Virus record (IMG/VR): IMGVR_UViG_3300023174_003623
Location: 1-64,000 of that record
Reading direction: 5' to 3' (one strand)
From: a virus
Length of the DNA: 64,000 nucleotides
The notes under the pieces are model-generated. The model saw only the letters and a list, made by a program, of their open reading frames with translations, did no database searches and was not told the origin of the DNA. Shown piece after piece: positions 45,194 to 54,395 of the stretch. A program made the position numbers and the translations under genes. How positions within the stretch are numbered: position 1 is the first letter of the stretch; the number at the start of each line of letters is the position of its first letter.

Positions 45194-47038
45194 TTATGCT
45201 CTAGCGTAATTTATAAAAAGCTGCTCTGATAATGACCCAAAATAAGGTGATGGATCTGGGACATTATTAATATCCCAAGGTTGCCCCGGTTTTATTACAG
45301 GTCTAGATCCAGCACTTGGTGTCATAACTGTAGGGGCTTTTACTTTTGGTTTTGGTTTTGGTTTAGTAACTTCCATGGTTTGCTTGGTAAGTTCTGTTCC
45401 TTTTTTTTCTTTTTCAGCAGCCATTTCTGAAGGAGTTAATAAATTTGCATCTACTGTTTTAGATGTTTCTCTCTTCCATCCCGGTATTCCACTTAATTCA
45501 TTAGGCTCCATCGGTTTTTCAGCCATAGCGGATTTAATAGTTTGTTGTTCTTTATCTGATCTTCGCTTTTCCATAGCGCCACTTTTTAAAGATCTCTGTT
45601 CTTCAAAATTTCCTGTGCGAGGATTGTATCCCATAGAAGCGCCATTAGCTCCAGTATCTTGACTGCTAACAATTCTACGTTTAAGATCTAATCCTTTTTC
45701 TCCAAAAATAGATTCTGCATGTGCTGCTTTTGTGTTTTTATCTGATGTGGACTGATAATCTTCAAGTTTTTTTTCAAGAACTTTAAGTTCTCCGGGGGGC
45801 ATCTGTTGAATGTATTTTTTAAATTTATCTGAATCAATATTTTCTTTAGCTAGTAATCCACTCTTTTCAAAATTTTTAACTATATCATCTTTTCTGGATG
45901 TATCTGCAACTTCTTCTGCGCGCAATCTTTCTCCAGCCCGATCCTCACCTTCTTTCATTAGATCATTAATTTTTTTGCCAATCCACATACCAGCCGCTGC
46001 GCCAGCTAATATTGCCAGCCCAGCAGGACTTACTAAAAATTTAAGTAGTGTGGGTAGAAATGATCGTATAGGTAATGTTAAAGCTTGTAACATCATTTTA
46101 ATAATTGTGCCCTTAACTCCGGGTAATAATAATAACAATCCAGCCGCTTGAAGAATTTGAATTCCAGAAATATGCTTTAACATATCCTCTGAAAACGCAT
46201 CATTGACAATTTTAGGTAAACCTTCTTTAAAAAATTTGGGAAGATCTTCAGTCATCCATTTCAACGCACCTTGTAACATTTCACCAAGTTTTTCTGGATT
46301 CTCTTTTAAGAATCTAACTATTGCTGGTGAAAATGCAAATAAAGCTAATCCAAGTGTCGATAAAAAATTGCCTTTTGCTTTTGGAGACTTAACTTTTCCG
46401 GGTTTATTGTATTCTGGCTCTTCTTCTATCTTAGTAGCATTTGTTTCTATAACAGGTTGTTCTGATAAAGACTTCAAAACATTTTTAAAGGATTTGTTTA
46501 TTTCAACGAAATTATCATATATGCCATTAAGAACCGTCTTCTCAGCTTCATCATTTTTTGAATTTACTTTTATAGCATCTGTTGTTTCAGGTAGACTCTC
46601 ACTAAGAGATTTAAACTCTTGAAATTTTTCTTCAATTATTTTTTCTTTTTTTGATAAATTTTTAAATTTATCAGTTAAAGCCTTAATTGACTTAATTGTA
46701 CTATTAAATCTTTTTTCATTTAATTTAGATTCTTTTCTAGCATCTTTTTTAATTTCAACTATATCTTTTTTAATTTCACCGATATCTTTTTCAAGCTCGT
46801 TTACTCTATCAGGAAGCGTTTCTATATCTTCTTGTAACTTTAATTTTTTAAAAGATGCAAGGACTTCTTTGAATTTTACAAATTTTTTATCTTCAATAGA
46901 TTTAAATCTATTAGTTTTTTCATTATATTCTAGATTAAGTTGCTTAAGTTTCTTTTTACTTTTTGAAACTTCAGCAATAATTTCTTTATCTTCACTTGAT
47001 ATAGTATTGCTAACAGGTTTATCGGAGGGTTTATCCAT
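45194..47038 (-). CDS. Coiled-coil tail protein, tape-measure/gp29-like
   Basis: A 614-residue protein. The first 160 residues are charged heptad-like coiled coil. Hydrophobic stretches lie at about 224-240 (TLGLALFAFSPAIVRFL) and 295-365 (LLLLLPGVKG; SPAGLAILAGAAAGMWIG). The C-terminus is Lys- and Pro-rich (KPKPKPKVKAP). Hydrophobic helices in a soluble coiled-coil protein are usual in tape-measure proteins. It is next to gp26/gp51-type chaperone genes, as tape-measure genes are. I cannot fix whether it or the gene at 43407 sets tail length. Confidence 0.65.
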   Translation of the reverse strand: MDKPSDKPVSNTISSEDKEIIAEVSKSKKKLKQLNLEYNEKTNRFKSIEDKKFVKFKEVLASFKKLKLQEDIETLPDRVNELEKDIGEIKKDIVEIKKDARKESKLNEKRFNSTIKSIKALTDKFKNLSKKEKIIEEKFQEFKSLSESLPETTDAIKVNSKNDEAEKTVLNGIYDNFVEINKSFKNVLKSLSEQPVIETNATKIEEEPEYNKPGKVKSPKAKGNFLSTLGLALFAFSPAIVRFLKENPEKLGEMLQGALKWMTEDLPKFFKEGLPKIVNDAFSEDMLKHISGIQILQAAGLLLLLPGVKGTIIKMMLQALTLPIRSFLPTLLKFLVSPAGLAILAGAAAGMWIGKKINDLMKEGEDRAGERLRAEEVADTSRKDDIVKNFEKSGLLAKENIDSDKFKKYIQQMPPGELKVLEKKLEDYQSTSDKNTKAAHAESIFGEKGLDLKRRIVSSQDTGANGASMGYNPRTGNFEEQRSLKSGAMEKRRSDKEQQTIKSAMAEKPMEPNELSGIPGWKRETSKTVDANLLTPSEMAAEKEKKGTELTKQTMEVTKPKPKPKVKAPTVMTPSAGSRPVIKPGQPWDINNVPDPSPYFGSLSEQLFINYARA

Positions 47039-47271
47039 TACTTTTTACTCGCCCAAGTGGTGAATCCCATATATGCGCCAACAACAGAAGCCATAGCAAA
47101 ATAAAAAGTGTCAAATACACCATCAAGAGATTTAATTCTTTCATCAGAAATAAATGGTGTTAAAAGAAGTCCAGTAAAAGAGACCATAGATGCCATAGCA
47201 AGCCATGCCATCTTTCTTCTATTTTTCCATCTAGCAGAATCTATTTTTTCTGGTTGTATTTCGTCTGACAC
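47038..47271 (-). CDS. Small two-helix membrane protein
   Basis: A 77-residue protein with a GTG start that overlaps the gp51 stop (TAGTG). Two hydrophobic helices (about residues 22-42 and 55-73) follow DSARWKNRRKMAWLAMASM, and GAYMGFTTWASKK ends it. It is conserved in this place in T4-like marine phages as far as I recall. It could act in the membrane during DNA entry or be holin-like. Its stop touches the next gene's start. Confidence 0.65.
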   Translation of the reverse strand: MSDEIQPEKIDSARWKNRRKMAWLAMASMVSFTGLLLTPFISDERIKSLDGVFDTFYFAMASVVGAYMGFTTWASKK

Positions 47272-47402
47272 TATTTTGCAGCCCTTTCTTTACGTTCTTT
47301 TTCTTCTTTTAAATATTCTAGTAGCATGTCTACATAGATATCTCGCTCAAATGGTATCAATTCTTCTATTTCATTTATTGAATACTTATGATGCTGAGCC
47401 AT
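47271..47402 (-). CDS. 51: Tail assembly chaperone part, gp51-like
   Basis: A 43-residue protein from ATG 47402: MAQHHKYSINEIEELIPFER, then DIYVDMLLEYLKEEKERKE. It looks like the small gp51 hub-assembly protein of T4-like phages. The frame stays open upstream to the end of gp26, so it can also be made as a C-terminal extension of gp26 by -1 frameshifting at 47456-47462, as in the G/GT tail chaperones of other phages. It is too short for usual gene calling. Confidence 0.75.
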   Translation of the reverse strand: MAQHHKYSINEIEELIPFERDIYVDMLLEYLKEEKERKERAAK

Positions 47403-47449
47403 TGCAAAAACTGTGGTATAGTAGTTTTTGAGGCTAGTATGACTCAGCC

Positions 47450-48148
47450 CTAAGTAAAAAAATCCTGTATTGAACTCAACTTAATACTTCTATCGTTACC
47501 TAATGCATTCTTATAGTTAATTTCGTGATACAACTTAGGCATGGTCAAGAAAAATTCTTCTATTTTCTTAAATGTTTTTGTATCTAAATTTTCGAGGAAC
47601 TCGATCAATTCTTCCTTGGTACTTTCATTTGCTGGGTATACGTTTTCGGCATCATATACGGTATCAATTGTGTGGATCAAAATGTTGTTTAATAAATCAT
47701 TTTCATTATCGATACTTGAAAGTTGTTCAGTGATTTTTATGCTTGGAAACTTTAAAACCATTCCCACATCTTCATTGATTTGAATTTTTTTATTGTTATC
47801 AGGATTGTAGGTGACTTCTATTTCATCTAGATTTACATCAAACTCATAAACTTGGTCATCCTCATTATCCCGATATCGTAACTTGACAACGTTATTTACA
47901 GACCTTGCTCTAAGCTTAAGAAAGATATACTCAACATCAAATGTGGTTAGTTCTTGTACATTAATTTCTTCTAAGCAACAATTGTTAATTACTTGCAATA
48001 AAGAAAAAATACCATCACCATCACCACCTTGTTGAGCAATTAAAAGAAGCTTTTCCTCTTTTACAAGGAAAGGTCTGAATCGAAAGTCTTTCCCCGTAGA
48101 AGGAATTCTAATAGTAAAAACCGGTGCTGTAATTTTTGGTAAAGCCAT
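47450..48148 (-). CDS. 26: Baseplate hub assembly protein, gp26-like
   Basis: A 232-residue protein. MALPKITAPVFTIRIPSTGK and then FRFRPFLVKEEKLLLIA are characteristic of gp26-like proteins of T4-like phages. ELTTFDVEYIFLKLRARS follows. In T4, gp26 and gp51 help assemble the hub and tape protein. The last codons carry a heptamer of T for frameshifting into gp51. It is 17 bases after the gene at 48166. Confidence 0.85.
   Translation of the reverse strand: MALPKITAPVFTIRIPSTGKDFRFRPFLVKEEKLLLIAQQGGDGDGIFSLLQVINNCCLEEINVQELTTFDVEYIFLKLRARSVNNVVKLRYRDNEDDQVYEFDVNLDEIEVTYNPDNNKKIQINEDVGMVLKFPSIKITEQLSSIDNENDLLNNILIHTIDTVYDAENVYPANESTKEELIEFLENLDTKTFKKIEEFFLTMPKLYHEINYKNALGNDRSIKLSSIQDFFT
47456..47462 (-). 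other. Probable -1 ribosomal frameshift site
   Basis: Seven T in the minus-strand mRNA sense (codons GAT TTT TTT ACT TAG of gp26) give a T-TTT-TTT slippery heptamer two codons before the gp26 stop. After a -1 shift the frame reads YLGLSHTSLKNYYTTVFA directly into the gp51 ATG. The fused product would be about 292 residues. The extension looks coding in quality. Confidence 0.7.
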
Positions 48149-48165
48149 TGTATACTCCTAATTAA

Positions 48166-48975
48166 TTAAAAAAATCCACTTAATCCACCACCAATAATAT
48201 TGGCATTGTTTACTAAGTTTATCGCATCACCTACACCTTGAGGTTTCTTTAATGATGCTATTGTTTCTGCAATAGTTGCTGCTTTGATTATTTTCTGTAA
48301 AAAAGTTAATCCGGGTGTTGCTCTTTCTGTTACTTTGAAATGTTCACAAGTCCAATATTTAAATGTAAAATTCATATCAATAACCATCATATTATTTTGA
48401 GTTGCCCAACTCATAGGTATATTATTTAACCGATAAGGAAAGGCTTCATACAAAGTATATTCCATTACTTTATCAGAAGTGTTATTATATACTGTAATTA
48501 CCATATCACTAATATAGCTGTCTCTATAATTAACTCTATGAAAAGTTTCTGGAGAACTAAATTGCTTACCAAAATCTTTATCATATTGAACTATATTACT
48601 CATCCAAGTTTGCATTTGTTTCATAATATATCCATTGGAATCTCCTATAAATTCCAATTTGATATCATTAAAAATTGCTGCATAAGGAAATTTGTCTACA
48701 GGTCCAGTACCATCAATGATGTTTTCTTCTAATGCAATATCAATCCCCGGAAGATCTGTTGCCATAGTAAAAAACGTTACTACTTTTTCAAGTTGGGGAG
48801 GCGTATGTCGATGAAATGTTACTAAAAATAAATTAGTAGGAAGAATGCCATTTAATGAACTAAGATTACTTCTAAATTCTTGTATATCAAATCCACCTGC
48901 TTTTGCTTTAGGTAGACTGGTATTTAATCCTATAAACGACCCAACTTTGCTTGTTATTGAATCAAGAATGCTCAT
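48166..48975 (-). CDS. 54: Baseplate tail-tube initiator, gp54-like
   Basis: A 269-residue protein with a tail-tube-like beta fold: LPTNLFLVTFHRHTPPQLEK, TMATDLPGIDIALEE, YAAIFNDIKLEFIGD and DMVITVYN. The C-terminus is hydrophobic and Gly-rich. In T4, gp54 joins gp48 on the baseplate to start the tube. gp48 is encoded divergently at 50208. gp19-type tube protein is a possible alternative, but the length (longer than 160-210) and place favour gp54. Confidence 0.72.
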   Translation of the reverse strand: MSILDSITSKVGSFIGLNTSLPKAKAGGFDIQEFRSNLSSLNGILPTNLFLVTFHRHTPPQLEKVVTFFTMATDLPGIDIALEENIIDGTGPVDKFPYAAIFNDIKLEFIGDSNGYIMKQMQTWMSNIVQYDKDFGKQFSSPETFHRVNYRDSYISDMVITVYNNTSDKVMEYTLYEAFPYRLNNIPMSWATQNNMMVIDMNFTFKYWTCEHFKVTERATPGLTFLQKIIKAATIAETIASLKKPQGVGDAINLVNNANIIGGGLSGFF

Positions 48976-49592
48976 GGGCTTCTTCCCTTTTTAATTTTAG
49001 ATATACTTTCTTTCCAAACAGTAGCATCCGATTGCTTTTGAAATCTCTGTAAAGGTAAAAATAAAGCCAATTCCCATTCACTCGGAGGAATCAATGCCAT
49101 TTTAGATTTTATATGTGTACTCAAATATCGTTTTACACAAGGAATATAAGGCTTTAGGCCGCTCTTAGATTTTAATATACTGTAACTTATCTTAGCTAAT
49201 CTTGTTGTATCTTTGTCCATATCAGTTGAGTTTGCAAACTGATAAAGCCCATCCATTAAAACTGCTCTATATGGGTATGGTAAATAATGTAAATTTAAAC
49301 CTAAAAATCCGTCAGATAAAATTTTAAATGGAAATACTATAGGGAATGTGTCATAATAAGGAAGCGTTTTTTTAAGTTTTGGAGAATAGTTATATAAAAA
49401 TAAGCTACCTATAAATTTATTAGAGTTTAAAGTAGTTACTTTTTTATCTCTATCTTCAATAACTTTAGTAGGAGGTAATCGAGACTTGCTTACTTTTTGT
49501 GCTCTATCTCTAAACCACATTCTAGAGTCTTCAACTCTGTTAAATGTCTGGGCTTCGCTTTCCTGCAAAATAGTGTCGTAAAATGTTGGCAT
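48972..49592 (-). CDS. Conserved T4-like phage protein, unknown
   Basis: A 206-residue basic protein. YYDTFPIVFPFKILSDGFLG and then LNLHYLPYPYRAVLMDGLY form a striking conserved core. It sits between the gp4-like and gp54-like genes with overlaps of 1 and 4 bases, so it is likely a structural or assembly protein. I recall relatives in T4-like phages but no firm function. Confidence 0.65.
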   Translation of the reverse strand: MPTFYDTILQESEAQTFNRVEDSRMWFRDRAQKVSKSRLPPTKVIEDRDKKVTTLNSNKFIGSLFLYNYSPKLKKTLPYYDTFPIVFPFKILSDGFLGLNLHYLPYPYRAVLMDGLYQFANSTDMDKDTTRLAKISYSILKSKSGLKPYIPCVKRYLSTHIKSKMALIPPSEWELALFLPLQRFQKQSDATVWKESISKIKKGRSP

Positions 49593-50035
49593 TAAACTAC
49601 GATTCCTAATTCTTTTTCTGTTATTATCAGAAATTTCCAGTTTTTATTTTCACAATATTTATTCGCTGCTTCCCATTTTGCTTGATTTATTCCCCATGTT
49701 TGCACTTCGTATAAATACCTTTTAGTAATTTGTTTTTTGGGTGTTGGCGGCATGGTTTGAGATTTAGGTTTTACCTCAATTACTACTGTTTCTATTATAC
49801 CTTCTTTATTCTTTTTCTTTACCCAAAAATCTGGAAAATAGCGATGAACTTTACCATCTATTGGTGATTTATAGGGAACAAAAAACTCTTCGCTAGCCCA
49901 TTGGATAACGTTGGGATTTCGATCAAGGTAAGTCATCAACTTAAGCTCATAAGAAGAGCGATAAATTATTTGCTGAACATCACCTTTATACTTTTGTGGG
50001 TACTTTGCATTAAAATACCCTTTATAAGTTTTCAT
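49592..50035 (-). CDS. 4: Head completion nuclease-like protein gp4
   Basis: A 147-residue protein like T4 gp4 (50/65). SYELKLMTYLDRNPNVIQWASE, RYFPDFWVKKKN and VVIEVKPKSQ form a TnsA-like or PD-(D/E)XK nuclease core, with a Glu, an Asp in PDF and ExK. gp4 is needed to finish DNA-filled heads. A short copy of its first 17 codons lies upstream at 50102-50182. Confidence 0.82.
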   Translation of the reverse strand: MKTYKGYFNAKYPQKYKGDVQQIIYRSSYELKLMTYLDRNPNVIQWASEEFFVPYKSPIDGKVHRYFPDFWVKKKNKEGIIETVVIEVKPKSQTMPPTPKKQITKRYLYEVQTWGINQAKWEAANKYCENKNWKFLIITEKELGIVV

Positions 50036-50070
50036 TTTTCCATTTTAATCTTCAATGTTATTAATTATCA

Positions 50071-50078
50071 TATAAATA
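50071..50078 (+). promoter_or_regulatory. Late promoter candidate for baseplate block
   Basis: TATAAATA in the divergent gap, pointing at the plus-strand baseplate genes. The leader would be about 120 bases long and would cross the gp4-fragment. Confidence 0.45.
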
Positions 50079-50101
50079 AACATGGTGTACTACCTTTTGC
50101 T

Positions 50102-50182
50102 TTATGTATATTTACACAACAAAGCAGGATTACCTTTATACTTTTGTGGGTACTTTGCGTTAAAAAAACCATGGTAGCTCAT
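50102..50182 (-). pseudogene. Duplicated 5' fragment of gp4
   Basis: A 26-codon frame reading MSYHGFFNAKYPQKYKG then unrelated residues to a stop. The first 17 residues match the start of gp4 at 50035 (MKTYKGYFNAKYPQKYKGD). At DNA level a 29-base stretch (CCTTTATACTTTTGTGGGTACTTTGC core) is repeated at 49982 and 50132 with one difference. It is a broken copy, left from a duplication or recombination event at the promoter region. Confidence 0.75.
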
Positions 50183-50187
50183 ATCCT

Positions 50188-50195
50188 TATTTATA
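50188..50195 (-). promoter_or_regulatory. Late promoter candidate, minus strand
   Basis: TATAAATA read on the minus strand, just upstream of the gp4 fragment and 153 bases before gp4. It would drive the minus-strand tail block. It overlaps the region of the gp48 ribosome-binding site (AGAGGA) on the other strand. Confidence 0.45.
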
Positions 50196-50207
50196 AGAGG
50201 AACGAAA

Positions 50208-51428
50208 ATGTCATTCGACTCATTAAATTTTGTAAGTGATGCTGGTAAAAATATTGGCTCCATGGTAACAGGTGCTGCATCATCACTTACAAGTAAATTG
50301 GGTAGCACTATATCTGGTTTATCAAAATCTGGATTGTCTTTAGATGGTATAAAATCTATAGCCACTTCCAAATTAGATTCTTTATCGAATGCCCTCAATC
50401 CCGATACAAATTTATCATCTAATTTTGCTAGGGTTTCTCCCAATGAACTTTTGTCTTCTAGGTCTAATTCTCAAACTGGAAGTGGAGATCCATCTACAGC
50501 TATAGGTGCAAATCAAAAAAATCAAAAAACTCAAACGTTGGAATATCCTCTATCTAAAGATATTCATACGGATTTTATGAAAGTTAAATTTTCAAAATAT
50601 GTTAGACCAAGTGCAGTTGAAAGAGGCACATTTAATACAGAAATGGAAATTTGCCTTCCTCTTCCTAGAGACTTAAGAGATACTCATAGTGTGCAATTAA
50701 ATGCACAGGCTACTAGTATTGTTGGTGCAATGGCAGGAACTTTAGAAATGTTAGGTAATGAATTTGGTAAATTTAGTTCTGATTTATCAATGAAAGATTT
50801 ATTGTCTGAAGGTGGTGGTATTGGTTATTATGCAGCAAAAGCTGCGGTGTCATCATCATCACCATTAGGTATGTCGGGTGAACAGATTGCGGATACTTTT
50901 GGTCAATATATTGGAGCAATACCAAATCCACATATTTCTTTATTTTTTAATGGCGCAGACATAAGAGGTGCTATAGAATTTTCATGGTTGTTTTCTCCAA
51001 GGAATGCTGATGAAAGTGATCGCATAAAACAAATAATACAGCAATTTAAATCAAGAACTTTACCTAAAGTTACTAATGGTAGTGGTAATATTATGGGTTA
51101 CCCTAATATGGTAGAAATTGAACTTTATCCGTGGGCCGATCAAAAAGGTGGTCTTCAGACAATGCCAATTTACAAAAGAGGTATGATTGAATCTATAAAC
51201 GTAAATTACACACCAACCGGATTATCTTTGTTTGCTGATGATAATGCACCAGTTTTTGTTATATTTTCTTTTCTATTTCAAGAAATAGAAGTATTTACAG
51301 CTAATGATTTTGGTTCAGAAAGTTTTGATATCAATACTATAGCAGCCAAGGCTTTATCTACTATTGATAATGCTACTTCTAGTTTACAAACAGTATCTTC
51401 AATACCAAGTCCAGTGACGAGAACATAA
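50208..51428 (+). CDS. 48: Baseplate tail-tube cap, gp48-like
   Basis: A 406-residue protein. The C-terminal half has MPIYKRGMIESINVNYTPTG, NAPVFVIFSFLFQEIEVFTA and ND, matching the gp48 tube cap of T4-like phages. The first 110 residues are Ser- and Gly-rich low complexity, longer than in T4. It begins the plus-strand baseplate operon, and gp53 starts directly at its stop. Confidence 0.85.
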   Translation: MSFDSLNFVSDAGKNIGSMVTGAASSLTSKLGSTISGLSKSGLSLDGIKSIATSKLDSLSNALNPDTNLSSNFARVSPNELLSSRSNSQTGSGDPSTAIGANQKNQKTQTLEYPLSKDIHTDFMKVKFSKYVRPSAVERGTFNTEMEICLPLPRDLRDTHSVQLNAQATSIVGAMAGTLEMLGNEFGKFSSDLSMKDLLSEGGGIGYYAAKAAVSSSSPLGMSGEQIADTFGQYIGAIPNPHISLFFNGADIRGAIEFSWLFSPRNADESDRIKQIIQQFKSRTLPKVTNGSGNIMGYPNMVEIELYPWADQKGGLQTMPIYKRGMIESINVNYTPTGLSLFADDNAPVFVIFSFLFQEIEVFTANDFGSESFDINTIAAKALSTIDNATSSLQTVSSIPSPVTRT

Positions 51429-52298
51429 ATGAAATATTTTTCTAATCTACCCATAATCAATTACGCAAATAGTTTTGTTCGCAATATTTTTACTCGTGTA
51501 AAGTTTAAACATAATTTTAAACAAGACAATTCGGCATTCTATCCTTATGTTCAGCAAGAAGCTGAAGGCACTCAGTTACGATATGAAAATCTTGCATTTG
51601 ATTATTATGATGATGTTGATGATGTGTGGATTTTACATTTAACTAATGAAGTAATAGATCCTTATTATGATGTTGCATTAACTCAAGAAGACCTTGATGC
51701 ATATATCGAAAAAAAATATGGTTCATTACGAAAAGCCAATCAAACTGTTTTATTTTATAGAAATAATTATGATCAAGATGATCGTCTTTTAACTGAAGCT
51801 GCATATAATGGATTACCAGCAGATACTAAAAGATTTTGGACACCTGCTGTAAACTTTGATAACAACATTATCGGCTATCAACGTTTGGCGGATGATATCG
51901 TATTGTCAACCAATAAACTTTTATCTATTGACATAACGCTAGCTAATACGAACAATACTTTTATTGTTAATGAAAAGGTCACACAAACTACAAGTGGTGC
52001 GACGGGCTTTGTCACGTTTAGTAATACATCAATGGTTTCTGTTCAGCACATTACAGGTACATTCAGTGATACTAGCACTTATTATATAACAGGTGAAACT
52101 TCATTAGCAAACGCAGCACCTTCAATTGTCACAACAGTTTATAATAACATTCCCACAAATCAGCAAATATATTTCTCCGCTGTAACTGCGTATGATTATG
52201 AGAATGAAATGAATAACAAAAAGAAAACAATTACAATTTTGGATAAGCGTCACCAGCCATACATTCATTCTTTGTTTAGAGAATTGGTCACAGAATAA
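51429..52298 (+). CDS. 53: Baseplate wedge protein gp53
   Basis: A 289-residue protein. FSNLPIINYANSFVRNIFTR, YENLAFDYYDDVDDVWILHL, EVIDPYYD and KKYGSLRKA are the gp53 signature. A beta insertion (ITGTFSDTSTYYITGET, about 185-250) is typical of marine T4-like forms. gp53 joins wedges into the ring. It overlaps the next gene by one base. Confidence 0.9.
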   Translation: MKYFSNLPIINYANSFVRNIFTRVKFKHNFKQDNSAFYPYVQQEAEGTQLRYENLAFDYYDDVDDVWILHLTNEVIDPYYDVALTQEDLDAYIEKKYGSLRKANQTVLFYRNNYDQDDRLLTEAAYNGLPADTKRFWTPAVNFDNNIIGYQRLADDIVLSTNKLLSIDITLANTNNTFIVNEKVTQTTSGATGFVTFSNTSMVSVQHITGTFSDTSTYYITGETSLANAAPSIVTTVYNNIPTNQQIYFSAVTAYDYENEMNNKKKTITILDKRHQPYIHSLFRELVTE

Positions 52299-53593
52299 TG
52301 GGTAATTTAAGTTTTCAGCCCGGAGATGTGGAAATCACTGCCATTGATTTGATTGATATTGATGGTAAAAAAAGACCAGTATCTATTAAAAATCTTATTG
52401 AAAGTGTAGACATATTTGAATCAATAATGTCCCCTGTTATTTGTGGTAGCATTTTAGTTACAGATGCAATAAAGTTAAGAGAATCATATGCTCTAGTAAA
52501 TAAGTGCAAGATTTATTTTGAATTTCATTTACCGTCTGGAATGACACCTACACCATTGAGAAAATTTGAATTGCTTGTTACTGGTATAGAAAACGAACAG
52601 CCTGTTAATAATGGAACCGCACAACAATATACTTTAACTCTCTGTTCAATTGAAATTCTTGATAATTCAAAACAATTATATACTATACCTTTAACCGGTA
52701 AACTTATTAATGATTATGTTATTTCAATAATGAAAAATCAAATAAAAACTAAAAAAGATGTGTTTGTAGATCCAAGCGGAACAAAGGGTACTCAAAATTT
52801 GGATGTTGTCCAAGTAAAACCTTTTCAATCTATTGACTTCCTAAGAAGAAAAGCAGTATCAGCAAAATACATATCATCTACCTTTACATTCTTTGAAAAT
52901 AAAATGGGATTTAATTTTTATCCAATTGAATACATGTTCGAGCGCCCAAATGGTAAATTGCAAGATGCTCTTTTCTTTTATGATTCTGATGTTTCTACAG
53001 ATGTTACCAATATAAGTTTCAGAAATATCTTGGCATACGCACATGTCACACAACAATCTACTGCGAAACTTGTGCAAAATGGTGCTTTAAAAAATACAAC
53101 TAGAAGCTTAGATTTAAAAACAAGAACTTCAAAAGAGGTCGTATTTGATATATCAAAAGAACAAGATAATTTTAAATTTATGGGTAAAAATAATATGGGG
53201 TTTAATACATCATCCTTTGAGGTTGATTTTGCTAAGCTATCAACCACCAATTACTATATGATTAAAAGTTCAAATAATCCAGAAACATATGAAGATGAAA
53301 AGATAGGTTACAGTAAAGCTTTCACCGAATTACTCACACAAAACATTTTGCGTATTATGACTTGGGGTGACAGTATGCTTTCTGCTGGATATAGAATTGA
53401 TTGTAGACTTCCAGCATTTGGTGGTCTTACTAGCCAATCAGGTAAACCAAAATCTGAAATGTCAAAATTAGTATCCGGTGAATATTTAATTTCAAACCTT
53501 CGACATATGTTTACCAGAATTCAAGGTAGATATCGATATTTTAATTCTATGGAACTAATTAAGGGTTCCTTTGGCGAATCGGGGTCAGTATAA
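52298..53593 (+). CDS. Baseplate hub protein (gp27-like position)
   Basis: A 431-residue protein, starting MGNLSFQPGDVEITAIDLID. SIKNLIESVDIFESIMSPVI and the following ICGSILVTDA are seen in hub proteins that form the trimeric cup above gp5. It lies between gp53 and gp5, where the gp27 counterpart is expected. Similarity to T4 gp27 itself is not visible to me, so the call rests on the pattern and position. Confidence 0.75.
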   Translation: MGNLSFQPGDVEITAIDLIDIDGKKRPVSIKNLIESVDIFESIMSPVICGSILVTDAIKLRESYALVNKCKIYFEFHLPSGMTPTPLRKFELLVTGIENEQPVNNGTAQQYTLTLCSIEILDNSKQLYTIPLTGKLINDYVISIMKNQIKTKKDVFVDPSGTKGTQNLDVVQVKPFQSIDFLRRKAVSAKYISSTFTFFENKMGFNFYPIEYMFERPNGKLQDALFFYDSDVSTDVTNISFRNILAYAHVTQQSTAKLVQNGALKNTTRSLDLKTRTSKEVVFDISKEQDNFKFMGKNNMGFNTSSFEVDFAKLSTTNYYMIKSSNNPETYEDEKIGYSKAFTELLTQNILRIMTWGDSMLSAGYRIDCRLPAFGGLTSQSGKPKSEMSKLVSGEYLISNLRHMFTRIQGRYRYFNSMELIKGSFGESGSV

Positions 53594-53594
53594 T

Positions 53595-54395
53595 ATGAGT
53601 AATAATAGATTTATAGGTGACATTCCATTCACTTGGTTTTTTGCAGAAATTGTAAACGTAAAAGATCCTGACATGTTGGGCCAATGCCAAATTCGCATAA
53701 ATGGATTTCACGATGCTTATAGAGACGAAGATCTCCCATGGGCAATGCCAGTATTACCTATTACAAGCGCAAGCTATCAGACACCAGAGTTTGGTGAGGT
53801 AGGAACTTCACCTACAGGAATTCTAGTCGGAAGTTTTGTGTATGGATTTTTTGCTGATGGACCTTCTGCAAAAGTTCCTGTGTTGTTGGGGACAATGCCT
53901 TCAATTAAAGGTGGTGATGTAAAAAGCCATGATGTTCCACAATTAGCTAGAGAAGTCAATACCTTTTCTTCAAGAAAACTTTTAGGCCCAGAACCAGAAA
54001 CAACTTATGGTTCAAAATATCCATACAATAAAGTTACAAGAACTCAAAGCGGTCACACTATAGAAATAGACGATACACCTAATGCAGAGAGAATACATAT
54101 ACACCATAAGTCAGGAACATATGTGGAAATTAGTGCAGATGGTAGAATGGTAACAAAAGTTGAAGGTGATAATTATTCAGTTTTAGCTAAAAATAATGAG
54201 GTCTACATTCAGGGAGATGTGAATATAGTAGTTAAAGGAAACGTTACTATGCAGGTTGATGGTAATTTTAATACTAAAATTAATGGTACTTGTAATATAG
54301 AGTCTGAAAAAGAAATGAATTTAATTGCATCAAAGATAAATCTTAAAAATGCATATGTTGATGATTCTAGTAATGGATTATTAACAGAACAATAA
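53595..54395 (+). CDS. 5: Baseplate spike gp5 without lysozyme domain
   Basis: A 266-residue spike protein. An N-terminal OB domain (FIGDIPFTWFFAEIVNVKDP, MLGQCQIRINGFHD) is followed by SGHTIEIDDTPNAERIHIHH and a C-terminal beta-helix of short repeats (VYIQGDVNIVVKGNVTMQVD). T4 gp5 carries a lysozyme domain between these parts. It is missing here. I chose ATG 53595, just after the previous stop. A lysozyme domain occurs instead in the gene at 43407. Confidence 0.87.
   Translation: MSNNRFIGDIPFTWFFAEIVNVKDPDMLGQCQIRINGFHDAYRDEDLPWAMPVLPITSASYQTPEFGEVGTSPTGILVGSFVYGFFADGPSAKVPVLLGTMPSIKGGDVKSHDVPQLAREVNTFSSRKLLGPEPETTYGSKYPYNKVTRTQSGHTIEIDDTPNAERIHIHHKSGTYVEISADGRMVTKVEGDNYSVLAKNNEVYIQGDVNIVVKGNVTMQVDGNFNTKINGTCNIESEKEMNLIASKINLKNAYVDDSSNGLLTEQ

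Noticed and set aside
43643-46622. Several plus-strand frames of 85-139 residues over the tail block
   Set aside because: They are antisense shadows of two long, domain-bearing minus-strand genes.
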